From contig NZ_LXEP01000036.1 of assembly GCF_001654835.1 (NCBI RefSeq), forward strand, positions 1-64,000: a stretch of DNA of 64,000 bases. Reading direction: 5' to 3'. The translations under genes and the position numbers were made by a program. The notes beneath the pieces are model-generated. The model saw only the letters and a list, made by a program, of their open reading frames with translations. It made no database searches and was not told the DNA's origin. Shown one piece after another: positions 1 through 9,676 of this stretch (the stretch's first letter is position 1; every line of letters begins with the position of its first letter). Source of the stretch: Buttiauxella gaviniae ATCC 51604. Its GTDB lineage: Bacteria > Pseudomonadota > Gammaproteobacteria > Enterobacterales > Enterobacteriaceae.

Positions 1-1
1 G

Positions 2-337
2 GCTCTCGTCTGGCTGGATTACGAGATTAAGCCTGATGGTTCAATTCTGGTGAAAACCTATCATCGTACTCACCCGGAAGCCCCAGAATTTGCGCAAAAC
101 AAAGTTGGACACAAAAATGATGATGGTTCATTTACTGAAACCGTGATGAATGGTGCGCCTATTGATATCCCTGCTGACCAGTTCGTCTCTGTGCGTGTCG
201 AAATGCCAGAAGGAAGTATTTATAACCAGAAGAAGCGTGCAGCGGAAAAAGAGAGGAAGGAAGCCGAGCGACTTGCAGTAGAGGAAGCAGCCCGCAAAGC
301 GACGGAGGAAGCACAAGCTGATCCGGACCAACCATAA
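2..337 (+). CDS. Partial protein of unknown function, 5' end outside window
   Basis: The reading frame is open from base 2 to the TAA at 335-337, so this is the C-terminal part of a longer protein; a GTG at 50 is in frame but need not be the start. The visible part is about 111 residues. The first 75 look globular, and the tail is a charged helix rich in Ala, Glu, Lys and Arg (from about AAEKERKEAER on), likely a coiled coil. I recognise no family. It lies where btuC precedes btuE in E. coli, so this DNA has probably been inserted, perhaps from a prophage or other integrated element. That is inferred from position and from the downstream G-rich repeats, not from a recognised phage gene. Confidence 0.55.
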   Translation, partial: ALVWLDYEIKPDGSILVKTYHRTHPEAPEFAQNKVGHKNDDGSFTETVMNGAPIDIPADQFVSVRVEMPEGSIYNQKKRAAEKERKEAERLAVEEAARKATEEAQADPDQP

Positions 338-685
338 TCCTGAAAATTTACACAGCGCGTAATCCCTTCATCAGTAAAGCCCTTTAATCCCACCCATCCA
401 AAACATGACCAAATCATCTGATTTATCTATGCAGTCATCACGCGTATGAGTTAGAAAAAGAGCTCGTTTGGGGGCAGAATTGGGGGCAAATCTTGCGTTA
501 GGGACAAGAATAGGGGCATTTAATTAGCTGTTATTTGCCGCTATTTGCTGTTGAGGTAATTTCTAATCCTTTGTTTTAAGTATAAATTTATGATTATCAA
601 GAGATTCTGGAATTGGTTTCTTTATATGGCTACTATTAAAAGCTGGGAAATAATCCATCGTTTGATTTCAATTTAAGGGAACACA
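338..685. other. Intergenic stretch before btuE, possible integration boundary
   Basis: No convincing gene. At 469-517 three G-rich repeats occur (TTGGGGGCAGAATTGGGGGC, then TAGGGGC). At 527-553 there are two imperfect copies of a GCTGTTATTTGCC/GCTATTTGCTGTT motif. Such G-rich repeats are often seen beside tyrosine-integrase genes and attachment sites. The right side, from about 600, should hold the btuE promoter. Confidence 0.3.
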
Positions 686-1234
686 ATGCAAGACATTCTG
701 AATACTGAAGTCACCACCATTGACGGTGAAGCGACAACGCTTGAAAACTGGAAAGGTAAAGTACTGCTGGTGGTAAATGTAGCCTCTAAATGCGGTCTGA
801 CGGTGCAATACGAACAGTTAGAGAATCTGCAAAAAGAGCTGCAGCACGAAGGTTTCTCGGTTCTCGGTTTCCCATGCAATCAGTTCCTGGGTCAAGAGCC
901 GGGTAGCGAAGAAGAGATCAAAACCTTTTGCAGCACCACTTATGGTGTAACGTTCCCGATGTTTAGCAAAGTGGATGTCAACGGAGAGAATCGCCACCCG
1001 TTGTACCAAAAATTAGTGGCTGCTGCGCCAAATGCAATTGCGCCTGATGGGAGTGGTTTTTTTGAACGCATGAGCAGCAAAGGTCGTGCGCCCGCTCATG
1101 TTGGCGATATTCTGTGGAATTTTGAAAAATTCCTTATCGGGCGCGATGGCCAGGTTATTCAACGTTTTTCACCTGATATGACGCCTGATGATCCAGCGAT
1201 TATTGATGCTATTAAGTCGGCGCTAGCGAGATAA
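686..1234 (+). CDS. btuE: BtuE thioredoxin/glutathione peroxidase
   Basis: This is a 182-residue peroxidase of the glutathione peroxidase family. In E. coli BtuE is a periplasm-targeted or cytosolic thiol peroxidase that reduces hydroperoxides, mainly with thioredoxin; despite its name it is not needed for B12 transport. The family signature [10 protein letters not shown] carries the peroxidatic Cys36. The second motif GFPCNQF, with the Gln of the catalytic tetrad, follows at about 67-73, and WNFEKFLIG near 150 supplies the catalytic Trp and Asn. The length is normal. The start is ATG 686 with AAGGGA just upstream. The stop TAA overlaps the ATG of btuD by one base, so the two are translationally coupled. 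btuC, the usual upstream neighbour, is not in this window. Confidence 0.96.
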   Translation: MQDILNTEVTTIDGEATTLENWKGKVLLVVNVASKCGLTVQYEQLENLQKELQHEGFSVLGFPCNQFLGQEPGSEEEIKTFCSTTYGVTFPMFSKVDVNGENRHPLYQKLVAAAPNAIAPDGSGFFERMSSKGRAPAHVGDILWNFEKFLIGRDGQVIQRFSPDMTPDDPAIIDAIKSALAR

Positions 1235-1980
1235 TGTCGTTGTTACAGCTTAACAATGTGGTTGTGGCGGAGCGGCTTGGGCCGATTTCCGCCACTGTAT
1301 ACACGGGCGAACTGGTGCATCTCGTCGGGCCAAACGGTGCGGGGAAAAGCACATTGTTAATGAGAGCTGCGGGGTTGAGTTTGGGGGGCGGAGAAATAGC
1401 CTTCGCCGGCAGTAACCTGAATGAATGGCAACCCACGCAATTGGCTCGCCATCGTGCTTATCTCTCTCAGCAACAAATGCCACCATTTTCCATGCCTGTC
1501 TGGCACTACCTGCAAATGCATCAGCAAGTCAGTCCTGATGATAGCGTGATGCTCAAGCTCGTTGGCAGTCTGGGTCTGACAGATAAACTCACTCGCAGTG
1601 TTAACCAGCTTTCTGGTGGCGAATGGCAGCGTGTTCGCCTGGCAGCAGTTGTGTTGCAAATTCACCCTGAAATTAACCCGCATGGGCGCTTGCTGCTGTT
1701 GGATGAGCCAATGAACAGTCTGGATATTGCTCAGCAAACTGCGCTGGACAGAATTCTGATGGCGTTATGCGAAGCGGGCATTGCGGTAGTGATGAGCAGC
1801 CATGATTTGAACCACAGTTTACGTCATGCACATACTGTCTGGTTATTGCGTGCGGGTAAAATGATTGCTCAAGGTAAGCGGGATGATGTGCTGTCTGTGC
1901 AACATTTAGCGACAGCCTATAACATGCACTTTCGCAGAATGCAGGTTGAAGGGCATAGCATGCTGATAGCCACACTTTAG
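1234..1980 (+). CDS. btuD: BtuD vitamin B12 import ATPase
   Basis: ATP-binding subunit of the BtuCDF cobalamin importer, 248 residues (about 249 in E. coli). Walker [10 protein letters not shown] is at 32-40, the ABC signature LSGGE at 126-130 and Walker B LLLLDEP at 153-159, with the switch His in SSHDLNH near 190. It powers passage of B12 from periplasmic BtuF through the BtuC dimer. It follows btuE with a one-base overlap (TAATG). Its permease partner btuC normally lies just upstream of btuE but is outside the window, possibly separated by the inserted DNA at 1-560. Confidence 0.96.
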   Translation: MSLLQLNNVVVAERLGPISATVYTGELVHLVGPNGAGKSTLLMRAAGLSLGGGEIAFAGSNLNEWQPTQLARHRAYLSQQQMPPFSMPVWHYLQMHQQVSPDDSVMLKLVGSLGLTDKLTRSVNQLSGGEWQRVRLAAVVLQIHPEINPHGRLLLLDEPMNSLDIAQQTALDRILMALCEAGIAVVMSSHDLNHSLRHAHTVWLLRAGKMIAQGKRDDVLSVQHLATAYNMHFRRMQVEGHSMLIATL

Positions 1981-2060
1981 TTGCTGGTAAAAACTTGCAC
2001 CAAATCATAGGTAAGCGCTAAATTACTGGAAATTATAAACGGGTGAGGATTAGCCTGAAA

Positions 2061-2522
2061 ATGCGTGTATGGATTCTTGTAGTGGCATGTCTGGTGCTCG
2101 CTGGGTGTAGTCATCATGCGCCGCCTCCAAATTCTCGTCTCTCAGACTCGATAACGGTAATTGCCAGGCTTAATGATCAACTCAGTGGCTGGCATGGCAC
2201 TCCGTATCGTTATGGTGGCATGAGTCGTCGTGGCGTCGATTGCTCCGGTTTTGTTTCAATTACTTTCCGCGACCGGTTTGATCTTCAACTGCCACGCGAA
2301 ACGCGCCAGCAGGCCAAAATTGGCACTGAAATTGATAAAGATGATTTACTCCCGGGCGATCTGGTGTTCTTTAAGACGGGGTCCGGTGAAAGTGGCCTGC
2401 ATGTTGGTATTTACGATACGGACAACCAATTCATTCATGCCTCGACCAGCCGCGGCGTGATGCGTTCGTCGCTCGATAATGTCTACTGGAGCAAGAAATT
2501 CTGGCAGGCCCGCCGTATCTAG
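2061..2522 (+). CDS. nlpC: NlpC lipoprotein, NlpC/P60 peptidase
   Basis: A 153-residue lipoprotein with an NlpC/P60 papain-like domain. The signal peptide MRVWILVVACLVLAGC ends in the lipobox LAGC, so the mature protein begins at Cys16 and is membrane-anchored. The catalytic Cys lies in RGVDCSGF, the His in GLHVGIY, and the third polar residue in FIHAST. The family usually cleaves peptides of cell wall stems. The ATG at 2061 is preferred over an in-frame GTG at 2043: it puts the signal peptide at the N terminus and gives the usual family length of 154. It lies between btuD and ydiV as in E. coli, apart from an extra lacI-type gene downstream. Confidence 0.93.
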   Translation: MRVWILVVACLVLAGCSHHAPPPNSRLSDSITVIARLNDQLSGWHGTPYRYGGMSRRGVDCSGFVSITFRDRFDLQLPRETRQQAKIGTEIDKDDLLPGDLVFFKTGSGESGLHVGIYDTDNQFIHASTSRGVMRSSLDNVYWSKKFWQARRI

Positions 2523-2658
2523 CACCGTTTTTTCTCGGGCAGGGCCGCGCTATTGGCCCTAAACGTGACTCCCTTCAGCAATTCAGTGGCTAACCCAGGT
2601 GCGTTTCACAATATCAGGTAATATCTGGCAGCATTTCGCTCCCACTAAAGGATAGTTC

Positions 2659-3633
2659 ATGGTTACTCTCGAAGATGTTGCCGCCAGCGCAGGTGTATCC
2701 CGGGCGACCGTCTCGCGCGTGGTGAATGGCGATAGTAAAGTTAATGCGCAGACACGAATCAAAGTTGAAGCGGCGATCACTGAATTAGGCTACACGCCGA
2801 ATCCTGCGGCCCGAGCTTTAGCGTCCAGTCAAAGCAATACCTTAGGGCTTGTCACGACCTCTTATCGCGGCGGTTTCTTCGGGGCACTAATGGATACCAT
2901 TCAGAGTGAAACTGAATTACAGGGCAAACAGCTATTAGTGACTCAAGGGCGGGATACTGCTGAGAAAGAACTCAATGCTATTCAGCGACTGTTTAATTTA
3001 CGTTGCGACGGTCTGATATTACATGTCCGCGCTATCACCGATGCCACTCTTGTGCATTTGGCTGAACAAGACCGTAAATTCATTATTCTGGACCGAGATG
3101 TACCAGGGCTTGAACCACGCTGTGTGGTGTTTGACCATCGTGCGGCGAGTGCTCTTGCCACTGAGGTACTTATTGATGCCGGCCATACTGCAATTGCTTG
3201 TTTGCATGGGCCGAGTGGGCGATCTTCAAGCTTATTGCGTCTTCAGGGCTTTATTGATGCCATGAATCAGGCGCAGCTTGTGCCCATTGCGGTGCTGGGT
3301 GGGGAGTACGACATGCCGGGTGGCTATCAGCTTGCATCTCAGTTACTTGAAAGTGCCCAACCGACGGCTATTTATTGTTGTAATGAGGAATTGGCAGTAG
3401 GTGCGATGCTGGCAATCACTGAGCGTGGGCTGCGAATTCCCCAGGATATCTCACTGGTTTGCTACGACAGTGGAGAAAGAGCCTCGTTTGTTCGACCTGC
3501 AATTACCAGTGTTCATTTTCCGATAAGTGAAATGGCGCGTTTTGCGATCCGTAAATTATTGGAAAATGATTATGAGAATGAATCTTTTTCTCCCGCGATA
3601 ATCCACCGTGATTCTGTCCGTCATATTCGCTAA
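2659..3633 (+). CDS. LacI/GalR-family transcriptional regulator
   Basis: A 324-residue repressor of the LacI/GalR family. The N-terminal helix-turn-helix is VTLEDVAASAGVSRATVSRVVNG (split here only to name it: TLEDVAASAG, then VSRATVSRVV) and the hinge helix is NPAARALASS near 48-57. The rest is a periplasmic-binding-protein-like sensor domain, ending with the usual ISLVCYDSGERA and PAITSVHFP blocks. The start is ATG 2659 behind AAAGGATAG. No sugar gene lies next to it on the same strand. It sits alone between nlpC and ydiV, so its target cannot be deduced from context. E. coli has no gene here, so it is an insertion into the conserved order. Confidence 0.9.
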   Translation: MVTLEDVAASAGVSRATVSRVVNGDSKVNAQTRIKVEAAITELGYTPNPAARALASSQSNTLGLVTTSYRGGFFGALMDTIQSETELQGKQLLVTQGRDTAEKELNAIQRLFNLRCDGLILHVRAITDATLVHLAEQDRKFIILDRDVPGLEPRCVVFDHRAASALATEVLIDAGHTAIACLHGPSGRSSSLLRLQGFIDAMNQAQLVPIAVLGGEYDMPGGYQLASQLLESAQPTAIYCCNEELAVGAMLAITERGLRIPQDISLVCYDSGERASFVRPAITSVHFPISEMARFAIRKLLENDYENESFSPAIIHRDSVRHIR

Positions 3634-3800
3634 AACTGGCGATAGGAGGATAACCAGGATAATATAATTATATTCGAAAAGAATCTGATACACATATCAA
3701 GGATGACCTTGCGTCTAAATACAATCAAATCAATCCAGTTAACGCTGGATGTTCATCGTGTCACGATGCCATCCACCTCATTTGAAACACGGCTGGCAAC

Positions 3801-4517
3801 ATGATCCTCTCACTCGATGCACAATATCGTTCGGATTTTTATTTCCAGCCTGTTTACTTGCCGAAGGGCGAAGTTTTAGGTGTTGAATTATTGGTTAATT
3901 TTGTTGGGGTCGATGCGCCGGTGCGTATTCCAACAGAATTAGTTACGCCAGTTATTAAACCAGAACAGCAATTAATATTGTTTCATGAGCAAATAGAATT
4001 ACTCGAAAACTATCAAGAATTCTTTAAGGCTCAGAGCATGGTTGTCTGGGTAAATATAAGTGCGGTAATTGTTGATGACGTTTTAGCCAATTCGGTGCTG
4101 GCTTCCCGCCTGGCGCAGCTTCCGTTCATTGAGTTTTCTATCAATGAAAGCTTCCCCGATTTAAATCGTGGCAATGAAAATACGCGTTTGGTAACAATGT
4201 GTAAGCATTATTCATTAGTGTTAGCTAATTTTGGTGCGGGAGTAGCGACGACTAAACCGATTTTTGATGGGCTATTTAAACGTGTATTTATGGATAAATT
4301 ATTTATTCATAAACAAATTAAACAACGTTCTTTTGAACCCTTTATGCTAGCAATGCTTGCCCAACTGACTCCTTTTTGCCAGACATTAGTTATAACGGGA
4401 GTTGATGACGATGCAGCGCGCAAGAAAATCCTCTCATTAACTCCCCTCGCCATGCAGGGTAATTGCTGGCCGGCCATTGCACCTAAGGCATTAACCGACT
4501 GGTTTCATTCTAATTAA
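3801..4517 (+). CDS. ydiV: YdiV/RflP, degenerate EAL protein, anti-FlhDC factor
   Basis: A 238-residue EAL-fold protein matching E. coli/Salmonella YdiV in length, place and sequence blocks (LVGVEL-type GVELLVNF, FIEFSINESFPDLN, LANFGAGVATTKPIFDGLF, RSFEPFMLA). YdiV does not degrade c-di-GMP. It binds FlhD, blocks FlhDC from DNA, and brings it to ClpXP under nutrient-poor conditions. The EAL motif is replaced by VEL, the DDFG motif by NFGAG, and the Lys/Glu catalytic residues are lost, as in the known protein. It is followed after a short gap by selO, as in E. coli. The repressing role here is inferred from the family. Confidence 0.88.
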   Translation: MILSLDAQYRSDFYFQPVYLPKGEVLGVELLVNFVGVDAPVRIPTELVTPVIKPEQQLILFHEQIELLENYQEFFKAQSMVVWVNISAVIVDDVLANSVLASRLAQLPFIEFSINESFPDLNRGNENTRLVTMCKHYSLVLANFGAGVATTKPIFDGLFKRVFMDKLFIHKQIKQRSFEPFMLAMLAQLTPFCQTLVITGVDDDAARKKILSLTPLAMQGNCWPAIAPKALTDWFHSN

Positions 4518-4595
4518 CCCGCTCGAGTAAATACCCCTGCCAACGTGCTGTGTTTAAAACCCCGTACAAGCACTACACTATCGGCAGGAGGTAAC

Positions 4596-6041
4596 ATGAC
4601 CAATAAACCTGTATTTAACAATAGCTGGCACGATGAGTTGCCCGGCTTTTATACGGCTCTGAAGCCAACGCCGCTACATCATTCCCGGCTTTTTTATTAT
4701 AACCGTCCATTGGCTGATGACCTCGGGCTTGATGCCTCATTGTTTGACGAATCTCATGCAGGTATCTGGAGTGGCGAAATGCTGCTTCCGGGTATGCAGC
4801 CTTTAGCTCAGGTTTATAGCGGGCATCAGTTTGGTGTCTGGGCGGGGCAACTTGGCGACGGGCGCGGTATTTTGCTCGGTGAACAACAGTTGGATGATGG
4901 GCGAAAATTTGACTGGCACTTGAAAGGTGCAGGCTTAACGCCTTATTCGCGTATGGGCGATGGCCGCGCCGTGTTGCGCTCAACGGTACGTGAATTTCTC
5001 GCCAGTGAAGCGATGCATGGGTTAGGGATCCCAACCACGCGTGCGCTCAGTATCGTCACCAGCGACACTCCGGTACGCCGCGAAAGCACTGAGCAAGGTG
5101 CTATGCTGATTCGTGTGGCGCAAAGCCATGCCCGGTTTGGTCACTTCGAGCATTTCTACTATCGCCGTGAACCCGAAAAGGTACAGCAATTGGCAGATTA
5201 TGTGATTGCCCATCACTGGCCGCATCTGGTTGATGAAAAAGATAAATATCAGCTTTGGTTCCGCGATGTTGTCGAGCGTACCGCGCAGATGATTGCTAGC
5301 TGGCAAACTGTCGGTTTCGCCCATGGCGTGATGAATACTGACAATATGTCGATTCTCGGGCTGACGATGGATTACGGCCCGTACGGTTTCCTTGATGACT
5401 ATCAGCCTGATTTTATCTGCAACCATTCCGATCATCAGGGGCGTTATGCTTTTGATAATCAACCTGCAGTAGGTCTGTGGAACCTACAACGCCTGGCGCA
5501 GACGCTGTCACCGTTCATCTCGGTCGAATGGCTAAATGAATTGCTCGACCACTATCAGTTCGCACTGATGAAAGCATTCGGGGAATTAATGCGCGGCAAA
5601 CTGGGCCTGTTAACCGAACAAACGGCAGACAATGAAATTCTCACGGAACTGTTTGGCCTGATGGCAAAAGAGGGTAGCGATTACACGCGCACTTTCAGAA
5701 TGCTAAGCCTGACTGAGCAAAATTCAGCAAGCTCACCGCTACGGGATGAATTTATCGACAGAGCCGCTTTTGATAGCTGGTTTACCCGCTATCGTACTCG
5801 TCTGCAAATCGAGCAGGTCAGTGACGAGCAGCGGCAGCAGGCAATGAAAGCTGCAAATCCTTCAATTGTTCTACGTAACTGGTTGGCTCAGCGTGCTATC
5901 GATGCCGCCGATAAAGGTGATGTAAGTGTTCTGGCTGAACTACATGAAGCACTGCGCCAGCCATTTGCTGAACATTCGGACGATTTAACACAACGTCCGC
6001 CGGACTGGGGCAAACGGTTAGAAGTGAGCTGCTCAAGCTAA
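4596..6041 (+). CDS. selO: SelO protein adenylyltransferase (YdiU)
   Basis: A 481-residue pseudokinase-fold enzyme that transfers AMP from ATP to Ser, Thr or Tyr of other proteins (AMPylation), linked to redox stress. Visible family blocks include [17 protein letters not shown] near the nucleotide site, [22 protein letters not shown] with the conserved Lys and Arg, and [12 protein letters not shown] followed by DYGPYGFLD, which carry the metal-binding Asn and Asp. The C terminus ends Cys-Ser-Ser, where animal homologues carry selenocysteine. The ATG at 4596 follows an ideal AGGAGGTAAC site. A longer in-frame start at 4545 would add 17 unrelated residues. It converges on hmuV with only 12 bases between. 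Confidence 0.95.
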   Translation: MTNKPVFNNSWHDELPGFYTALKPTPLHHSRLFYYNRPLADDLGLDASLFDESHAGIWSGEMLLPGMQPLAQVYSGHQFGVWAGQLGDGRGILLGEQQLDDGRKFDWHLKGAGLTPYSRMGDGRAVLRSTVREFLASEAMHGLGIPTTRALSIVTSDTPVRRESTEQGAMLIRVAQSHARFGHFEHFYYRREPEKVQQLADYVIAHHWPHLVDEKDKYQLWFRDVVERTAQMIASWQTVGFAHGVMNTDNMSILGLTMDYGPYGFLDDYQPDFICNHSDHQGRYAFDNQPAVGLWNLQRLAQTLSPFISVEWLNELLDHYQFALMKAFGELMRGKLGLLTEQTADNEILTELFGLMAKEGSDYTRTFRMLSLTEQNSASSPLRDEFIDRAAFDSWFTRYRTRLQIEQVSDEQRQQAMKAANPSIVLRNWLAQRAIDAADKGDVSVLAELHEALRQPFAEHSDDLTQRPPDWGKRLEVSCSS

Positions 6042-6053
6042 AAATGGTGGATG

Positions 6054-6833
6054 TCACTGCTGTAACCAAACCTGAGGCACCGGGTATTCTGGATGATTGA
6101 ATACCCGTAAATCCGCCTTATACCAACGCTGTAGCGTGGACTCTTCCAGCACCTGTTGCGGCGTACCATTTGCCACCAGCTTCCCTTCATGTAGCAATAT
6201 AATCCGGTCAGCCCACAGTGCGGCCAAATTCAAATCATGCAGCACCACGCAAACCGACAATGTTCCCATCAGCGATAAACGGCGCAGTAAACGCAAGATA
6301 TGTTGCTGATGATAAAGATCGAGCGCAGAGGTCGGTTCATCTAAAAACAGCCAGCCGTGGGGTTGCCCATCCAGCCATAGTTGCGCCAGTGCACGAGCCA
6401 GTTGCACGCGCTGTTGTTCACCGCCAGAAAGCTGGCAGAAATCGCGCCCGGCAAGCGTATCGCACCCCGTTAGCGCCATCACTTCCTGGACGACAGATTT
6501 AGTCTCTTTCTCCGGCCACGGCGCACGCCCCATAGCAATCACATCTTCAACAGCCCAACTGAACGCCATACCGCTGCGCTGGCGCATGACTGCACGTTTA
6601 CGCGACAGAGCATCTCCAGTCCATGCCGTTAGTGGACGCCCAGCAAGGGTAATTTCGCCACCGTCTGGTGGCTGGAAACCAGTCAGTACCCTCAGCAGCG
6701 TAGATTTTCCGGCACCGTTAGGGCCGATTAGTGCCACGACTTCACCGGCAGCCAGCGTCAAATTAATGTCATCGAGTAATTTTCGCTCGCCTGGGCGAAA
6801 CGTAACGTTTTTCGCCTGCAGTAAATCAGCCAT
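6054..6833 (-). CDS. hmuV: HmuV hemin import ATPase
   Basis: ATPase of the HmuTUV heme importer, 259 residues. Walker [10 protein letters not shown] is at about 37-45, the signature LSGGEQQRVQLARAL is near 136-150 and Walker B WLFLDEPTSALD follows; the switch His is in VVLHDLNLAA. It is the last gene of the minus-strand hemP-hmuRSTUV operon, and its start overlaps the end of hmuU by 8 bases. The whole operon sits between selO and aroH, where E. coli K-12 has only the small hemP (ydiE) gene. Confidence 0.95.
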   Translation of the reverse strand: MADLLQAKNVTFRPGERKLLDDINLTLAAGEVVALIGPNGAGKSTLLRVLTGFQPPDGGEITLAGRPLTAWTGDALSRKRAVMRQRSGMAFSWAVEDVIAMGRAPWPEKETKSVVQEVMALTGCDTLAGRDFCQLSGGEQQRVQLARALAQLWLDGQPHGWLFLDEPTSALDLYHQQHILRLLRRLSLMGTLSVCVVLHDLNLAALWADRIILLHEGKLVANGTPQQVLEESTLQRWYKADLRVFNHPEYPVPQVWLQQ

Positions 6834-7827
6834 CAGTTTCCCTCCCTGGGCGGAAAATCATTGCTAAAAACCATGGGCCGCCAAGCAGGCTGGTAAGCAG
6901 TCCAACGGGCATTTCAGCGGGTGCAACCAGCGTGCGAGCGAGGGTATCGGCAACCAACAGGAGCATTGCGCCAGCCAGCACTGATCCGGGAATAAGCCAG
7001 CGATGATCGGCACCTAGCCACATCCGTACTAAGTGCGGAACGACTAAACCAACAAAGCCAATCACACCGCTTACGGCAACGGCTGCTGCGACTAACAATG
7101 CGCTTAAAATCAGCAGGTGCCGTTGGGTTTTTTTGACATCTACGCCAAGATAATGGGCTTCTTCATCTCCAAGCTGTAACAGGTTAAGGCGTCTGGACAG
7201 AAACGTGATAGCCAGCGAAGCCGGGAGAATAAACGAAGCGGTAGCAAGTAAGGTTGACCACTGGGCTTGCCCAAGACTGCCCATGCCCCAAAGCGATAAC
7301 TGGCGCAATTGGGCATCGTTACTGATCCAGGAAAGTACGCCGACCGCCGCACCACATAATGCATTTATGGCGATCCCCACCAGCAACAGACGAGAAAGAC
7401 TGTTGTTACCCTGGCGGCTTAAGAAGAAGATCACCAGCGTGACCGCGAGACTGCCAACAAATGCCGCAAGCATTGGGACATATAATGCCAGGACTGCCGG
7501 TAGTGCGATTGGCAGAACTACTGAAAACCCGACTGCCAGTGCCGCACCGCTGCTGATCCCAAGTAAACCTGGGTCAGCAAGCGGGTTGCGAAACAGCCCC
7601 TGCATCACGCAGCCTGAAAGCGCCAGTGCACCGCCAACCAGCGTCGCCAGCAGCACGCGCGGCAAGCGAATATTGAGCCAGATATGGCGCAACGCTTCAT
7701 CCTGGGCTTGCCACAACACGGCGATAGAAAGGCGCATAGCGCCTAAATTGGCAGCAACCAAAGACAGCGCCAGTAACGCCAGAATCATGGCGAGCAGAGC
7801 GCGTTGGGGCAGGGGACGGCGTATCAA
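6826..7827 (-). CDS. hmuU: HmuU hemin permease
   Basis: Inner-membrane permease of the FecCD/BtuC family, 333 residues, with about ten hydrophobic helices. Family marks include [35 protein letters not shown] and the cytoplasmic coupling segment [16 protein letters not shown]. It forms the dimeric heme channel with HmuV. The start overlaps the end of hmuT by 4 bases and the end overlaps hmuV by 8, so the three are coupled in one operon. Confidence 0.95.
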   Translation of the reverse strand: MIRRPLPQRALLAMILALLALSLVAANLGAMRLSIAVLWQAQDEALRHIWLNIRLPRVLLATLVGGALALSGCVMQGLFRNPLADPGLLGISSGAALAVGFSVVLPIALPAVLALYVPMLAAFVGSLAVTLVIFFLSRQGNNSLSRLLLVGIAINALCGAAVGVLSWISNDAQLRQLSLWGMGSLGQAQWSTLLATASFILPASLAITFLSRRLNLLQLGDEEAHYLGVDVKKTQRHLLILSALLVAAAVAVSGVIGFVGLVVPHLVRMWLGADHRWLIPGSVLAGAMLLLVADTLARTLVAPAEMPVGLLTSLLGGPWFLAMIFRPGRETDG

Positions 7828-8639
7828 GGCAATTGCTCCGCTTTTTTACGTAATGCAAGGATCGCATCTGGTGTTTGCAGGCCGAAACCAAGCAACGCCA
7901 TATCGTCCACGACTAACAGCTGCCGGCTTTTCCCTGCGGGAGTTTGCACAAGCCCCGGCAGTTTCCAGACGTTATCTTCACCTCCCAACGTTTTCACACC
8001 GTCTGCTGTCACCAGTATCAATTGCGGCTGGCTAGCAATAACGCCTTCCTGCGACATTGGCTGATAACGTTTGAAACCTTGCATCGCATTTTGCAAACCT
8101 GCGGCGTGAATGGCGGCATCTGCCGCCGTTTCTTGCCCGGCAGCCATGGCAGTCATGCCACCGTGACTCATGATAAACAGCACTTTCACCGGCAATGGTT
8201 TTTCCGGAATCAACGCCAGTTTGCTATGCACTTGCTTGCGCAAAGCATCGCTCTGAGCTGTTTTCCCCATCGCTTGCGCGACTGCGTCAATCTTCTCATC
8301 GATAGCATCCAGCGAATTACCCGCCGGAATAGTGACGACTTTGACGTGGCTGCTGGCGACTTGCTCAAGTGCGAGCGAAGGTTTGGCCTGTGCACTCGCG
8401 AGTACCAGCGTCGGGCGCATAGCCAGAATCCCTTCGGCATTAAGCTGGCGCATATACCCGACATCCGGCAGCTTTGTTGCAGCCTGCGGGTGCAGACTGG
8501 TGCTGTCCCGGGCGACCAGCTGGTCACCCGAACCTAGTGCAAAGGCAATTTCCGTAACATCGCCACCAATTGCCACCACTCGTTCATTGGCGCTCGCAAT
8601 CACTGGCATTGCAAGCAGGGCAATTAACCAGCGTTTCAT
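7824..8639 (-). CDS. hmuT: HmuT periplasmic hemin-binding protein
   Basis: Heme-binding protein that delivers heme to HmuUV, 271 residues. The start is set at the ATG at 8639: it gives the signal peptide [17 protein letters not shown] at the N terminus and overlaps the hmuS stop as ATGA. A longer frame starting at 8684 would run into hmuS. The body has the class III binding-protein pattern: [17 protein letters not shown] at the start, the conserved Tyr in DVGYMRQL that ligates heme in Yersinia HmuT, and the backbone helix in the middle. It is third in the hmu operon. Confidence 0.93.
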   Translation of the reverse strand: MKRWLIALLAMPVIASANERVVAIGGDVTEIAFALGSGDQLVARDSTSLHPQAATKLPDVGYMRQLNAEGILAMRPTLVLASAQAKPSLALEQVASSHVKVVTIPAGNSLDAIDEKIDAVAQAMGKTAQSDALRKQVHSKLALIPEKPLPVKVLFIMSHGGMTAMAAGQETAADAAIHAAGLQNAMQGFKRYQPMSQEGVIASQPQLILVTADGVKTLGGEDNVWKLPGLVQTPAGKSRQLLVVDDMALLGFGLQTPDAILALRKKAEQLP

Positions 8640-9667
8640 GCGGCCAGCCCTTTGCTTACCAATGCTTCCAACTGTGAGCGCCACTGCTGCTGCTCAGGCT
8701 CGCCTTCTGTACGTTGACCGTAAAGCTGCGCGATTTGCGTGCCGTCAGCCGCAAACAGTTCCAGGCTTGTCACGAAGCCATCGCCGCTTGGTTTACGCGT
8801 CACCCAGCTTTCAGCGATGGTGTCGCCCATCAAGTGCAGGGTGAATTGCGGGTTGAAGATGTTGATCCAGTTATCCATTGGCACAACTTTTTCCACCTTG
8901 CCGGTGAAAATCTGCACGGTGCCCTGGTTGCCGACGAAGATCATAATTTCATTTTGATCTTGTTTCGCCTGAGCGAGCAGTTGTGCCAGTGCGCTGTTAT
9001 CAACCTGGCAGGCCAGGTCTTCAGCCACCAGACGGAATGCTTGTTGGCGAGTCAACTGGTGGCGTTTGAGTAGACTAAAGAACTGATGCACGTCGCGCAG
9101 GCTGCGCCATTCAGCATCAACCTGTTGGCCATCTACCGCTGGCGTCATCACGGTTTCTTCAGCGGCTTTCAGTTCAAGATCCGGGTTATCGGCATAGATA
9201 AACTTCGCCAGCATATCGCCCCAGGCGGCGAAATCGGTGTTGTCGGTGGTGTACACCTTCAACAGCGCATCGCCCTGATGGTCAAAAAACTGAATGCTCT
9301 GGCGCTCGCCGCGAGCAGTTTCCTCACGAATATGGAATGCGAAAGCCCATTGATTGAGGAACAGACGCAAATCCAGCGCGCGGGGGTTAAGAACCAGCCC
9401 TGCATGGCCATGAAGTTGTTGGTTCTCAAAACGTCCAACTTGTTCATGCACTGCATATTCGTTACGGCAAATGGACTTGATTTCGCCCACGTTTTCAAGG
9501 GAGGCGAGAATGTCGCGAACTTCACCTTTTAAGCGCCATGCATCATGCCCTACGCGAGCATGAGTTAGTTCGGCCTCGCTGATGTTCATCAGTTTTGCGA
9601 TGTCACGAGCATATTTTTTAGGGTGCTGTTGTTTTAGCTGCAACCAGTTTTCATAACGCTGAGTCAT
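8636..9667 (-). CDS. hmuS: HmuS hemin-degrading/heme-transfer protein
   Basis: Cytoplasmic heme-utilisation protein of the HemS/ChuS/HmuS family, 343 residues (342 in E. coli O157 ChuS). It has the typical duplicated fold: two repeats of about 160 residues, each opening with a short helical block. Family members bind imported heme and degrade it, releasing iron and protecting against heme toxicity. The conserved His expected to ligate heme is likely in the second half ([11 protein letters not shown] region or near it), which I cannot assign with certainty. It starts 9 bases after hmuR and overlaps hmuT by 4. Confidence 0.93.
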   Translation of the reverse strand: MTQRYENWLQLKQQHPKKYARDIAKLMNISEAELTHARVGHDAWRLKGEVRDILASLENVGEIKSICRNEYAVHEQVGRFENQQLHGHAGLVLNPRALDLRLFLNQWAFAFHIREETARGERQSIQFFDHQGDALLKVYTTDNTDFAAWGDMLAKFIYADNPDLELKAAEETVMTPAVDGQQVDAEWRSLRDVHQFFSLLKRHQLTRQQAFRLVAEDLACQVDNSALAQLLAQAKQDQNEIMIFVGNQGTVQIFTGKVEKVVPMDNWINIFNPQFTLHLMGDTIAESWVTRKPSGDGFVTSLELFAADGTQIAQLYGQRTEGEPEQQQWRSQLEALVSKGLAA

Positions 9668-9676
9668 ATTGCTTCC

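Noticed and set aside
7205-8035. 276-residue plus-strand frame opposite hmuU/hmuT
   Set aside because: Antisense shadow spanning two real genes, low-complexity Ala/Ser/Arg/Thr composition.
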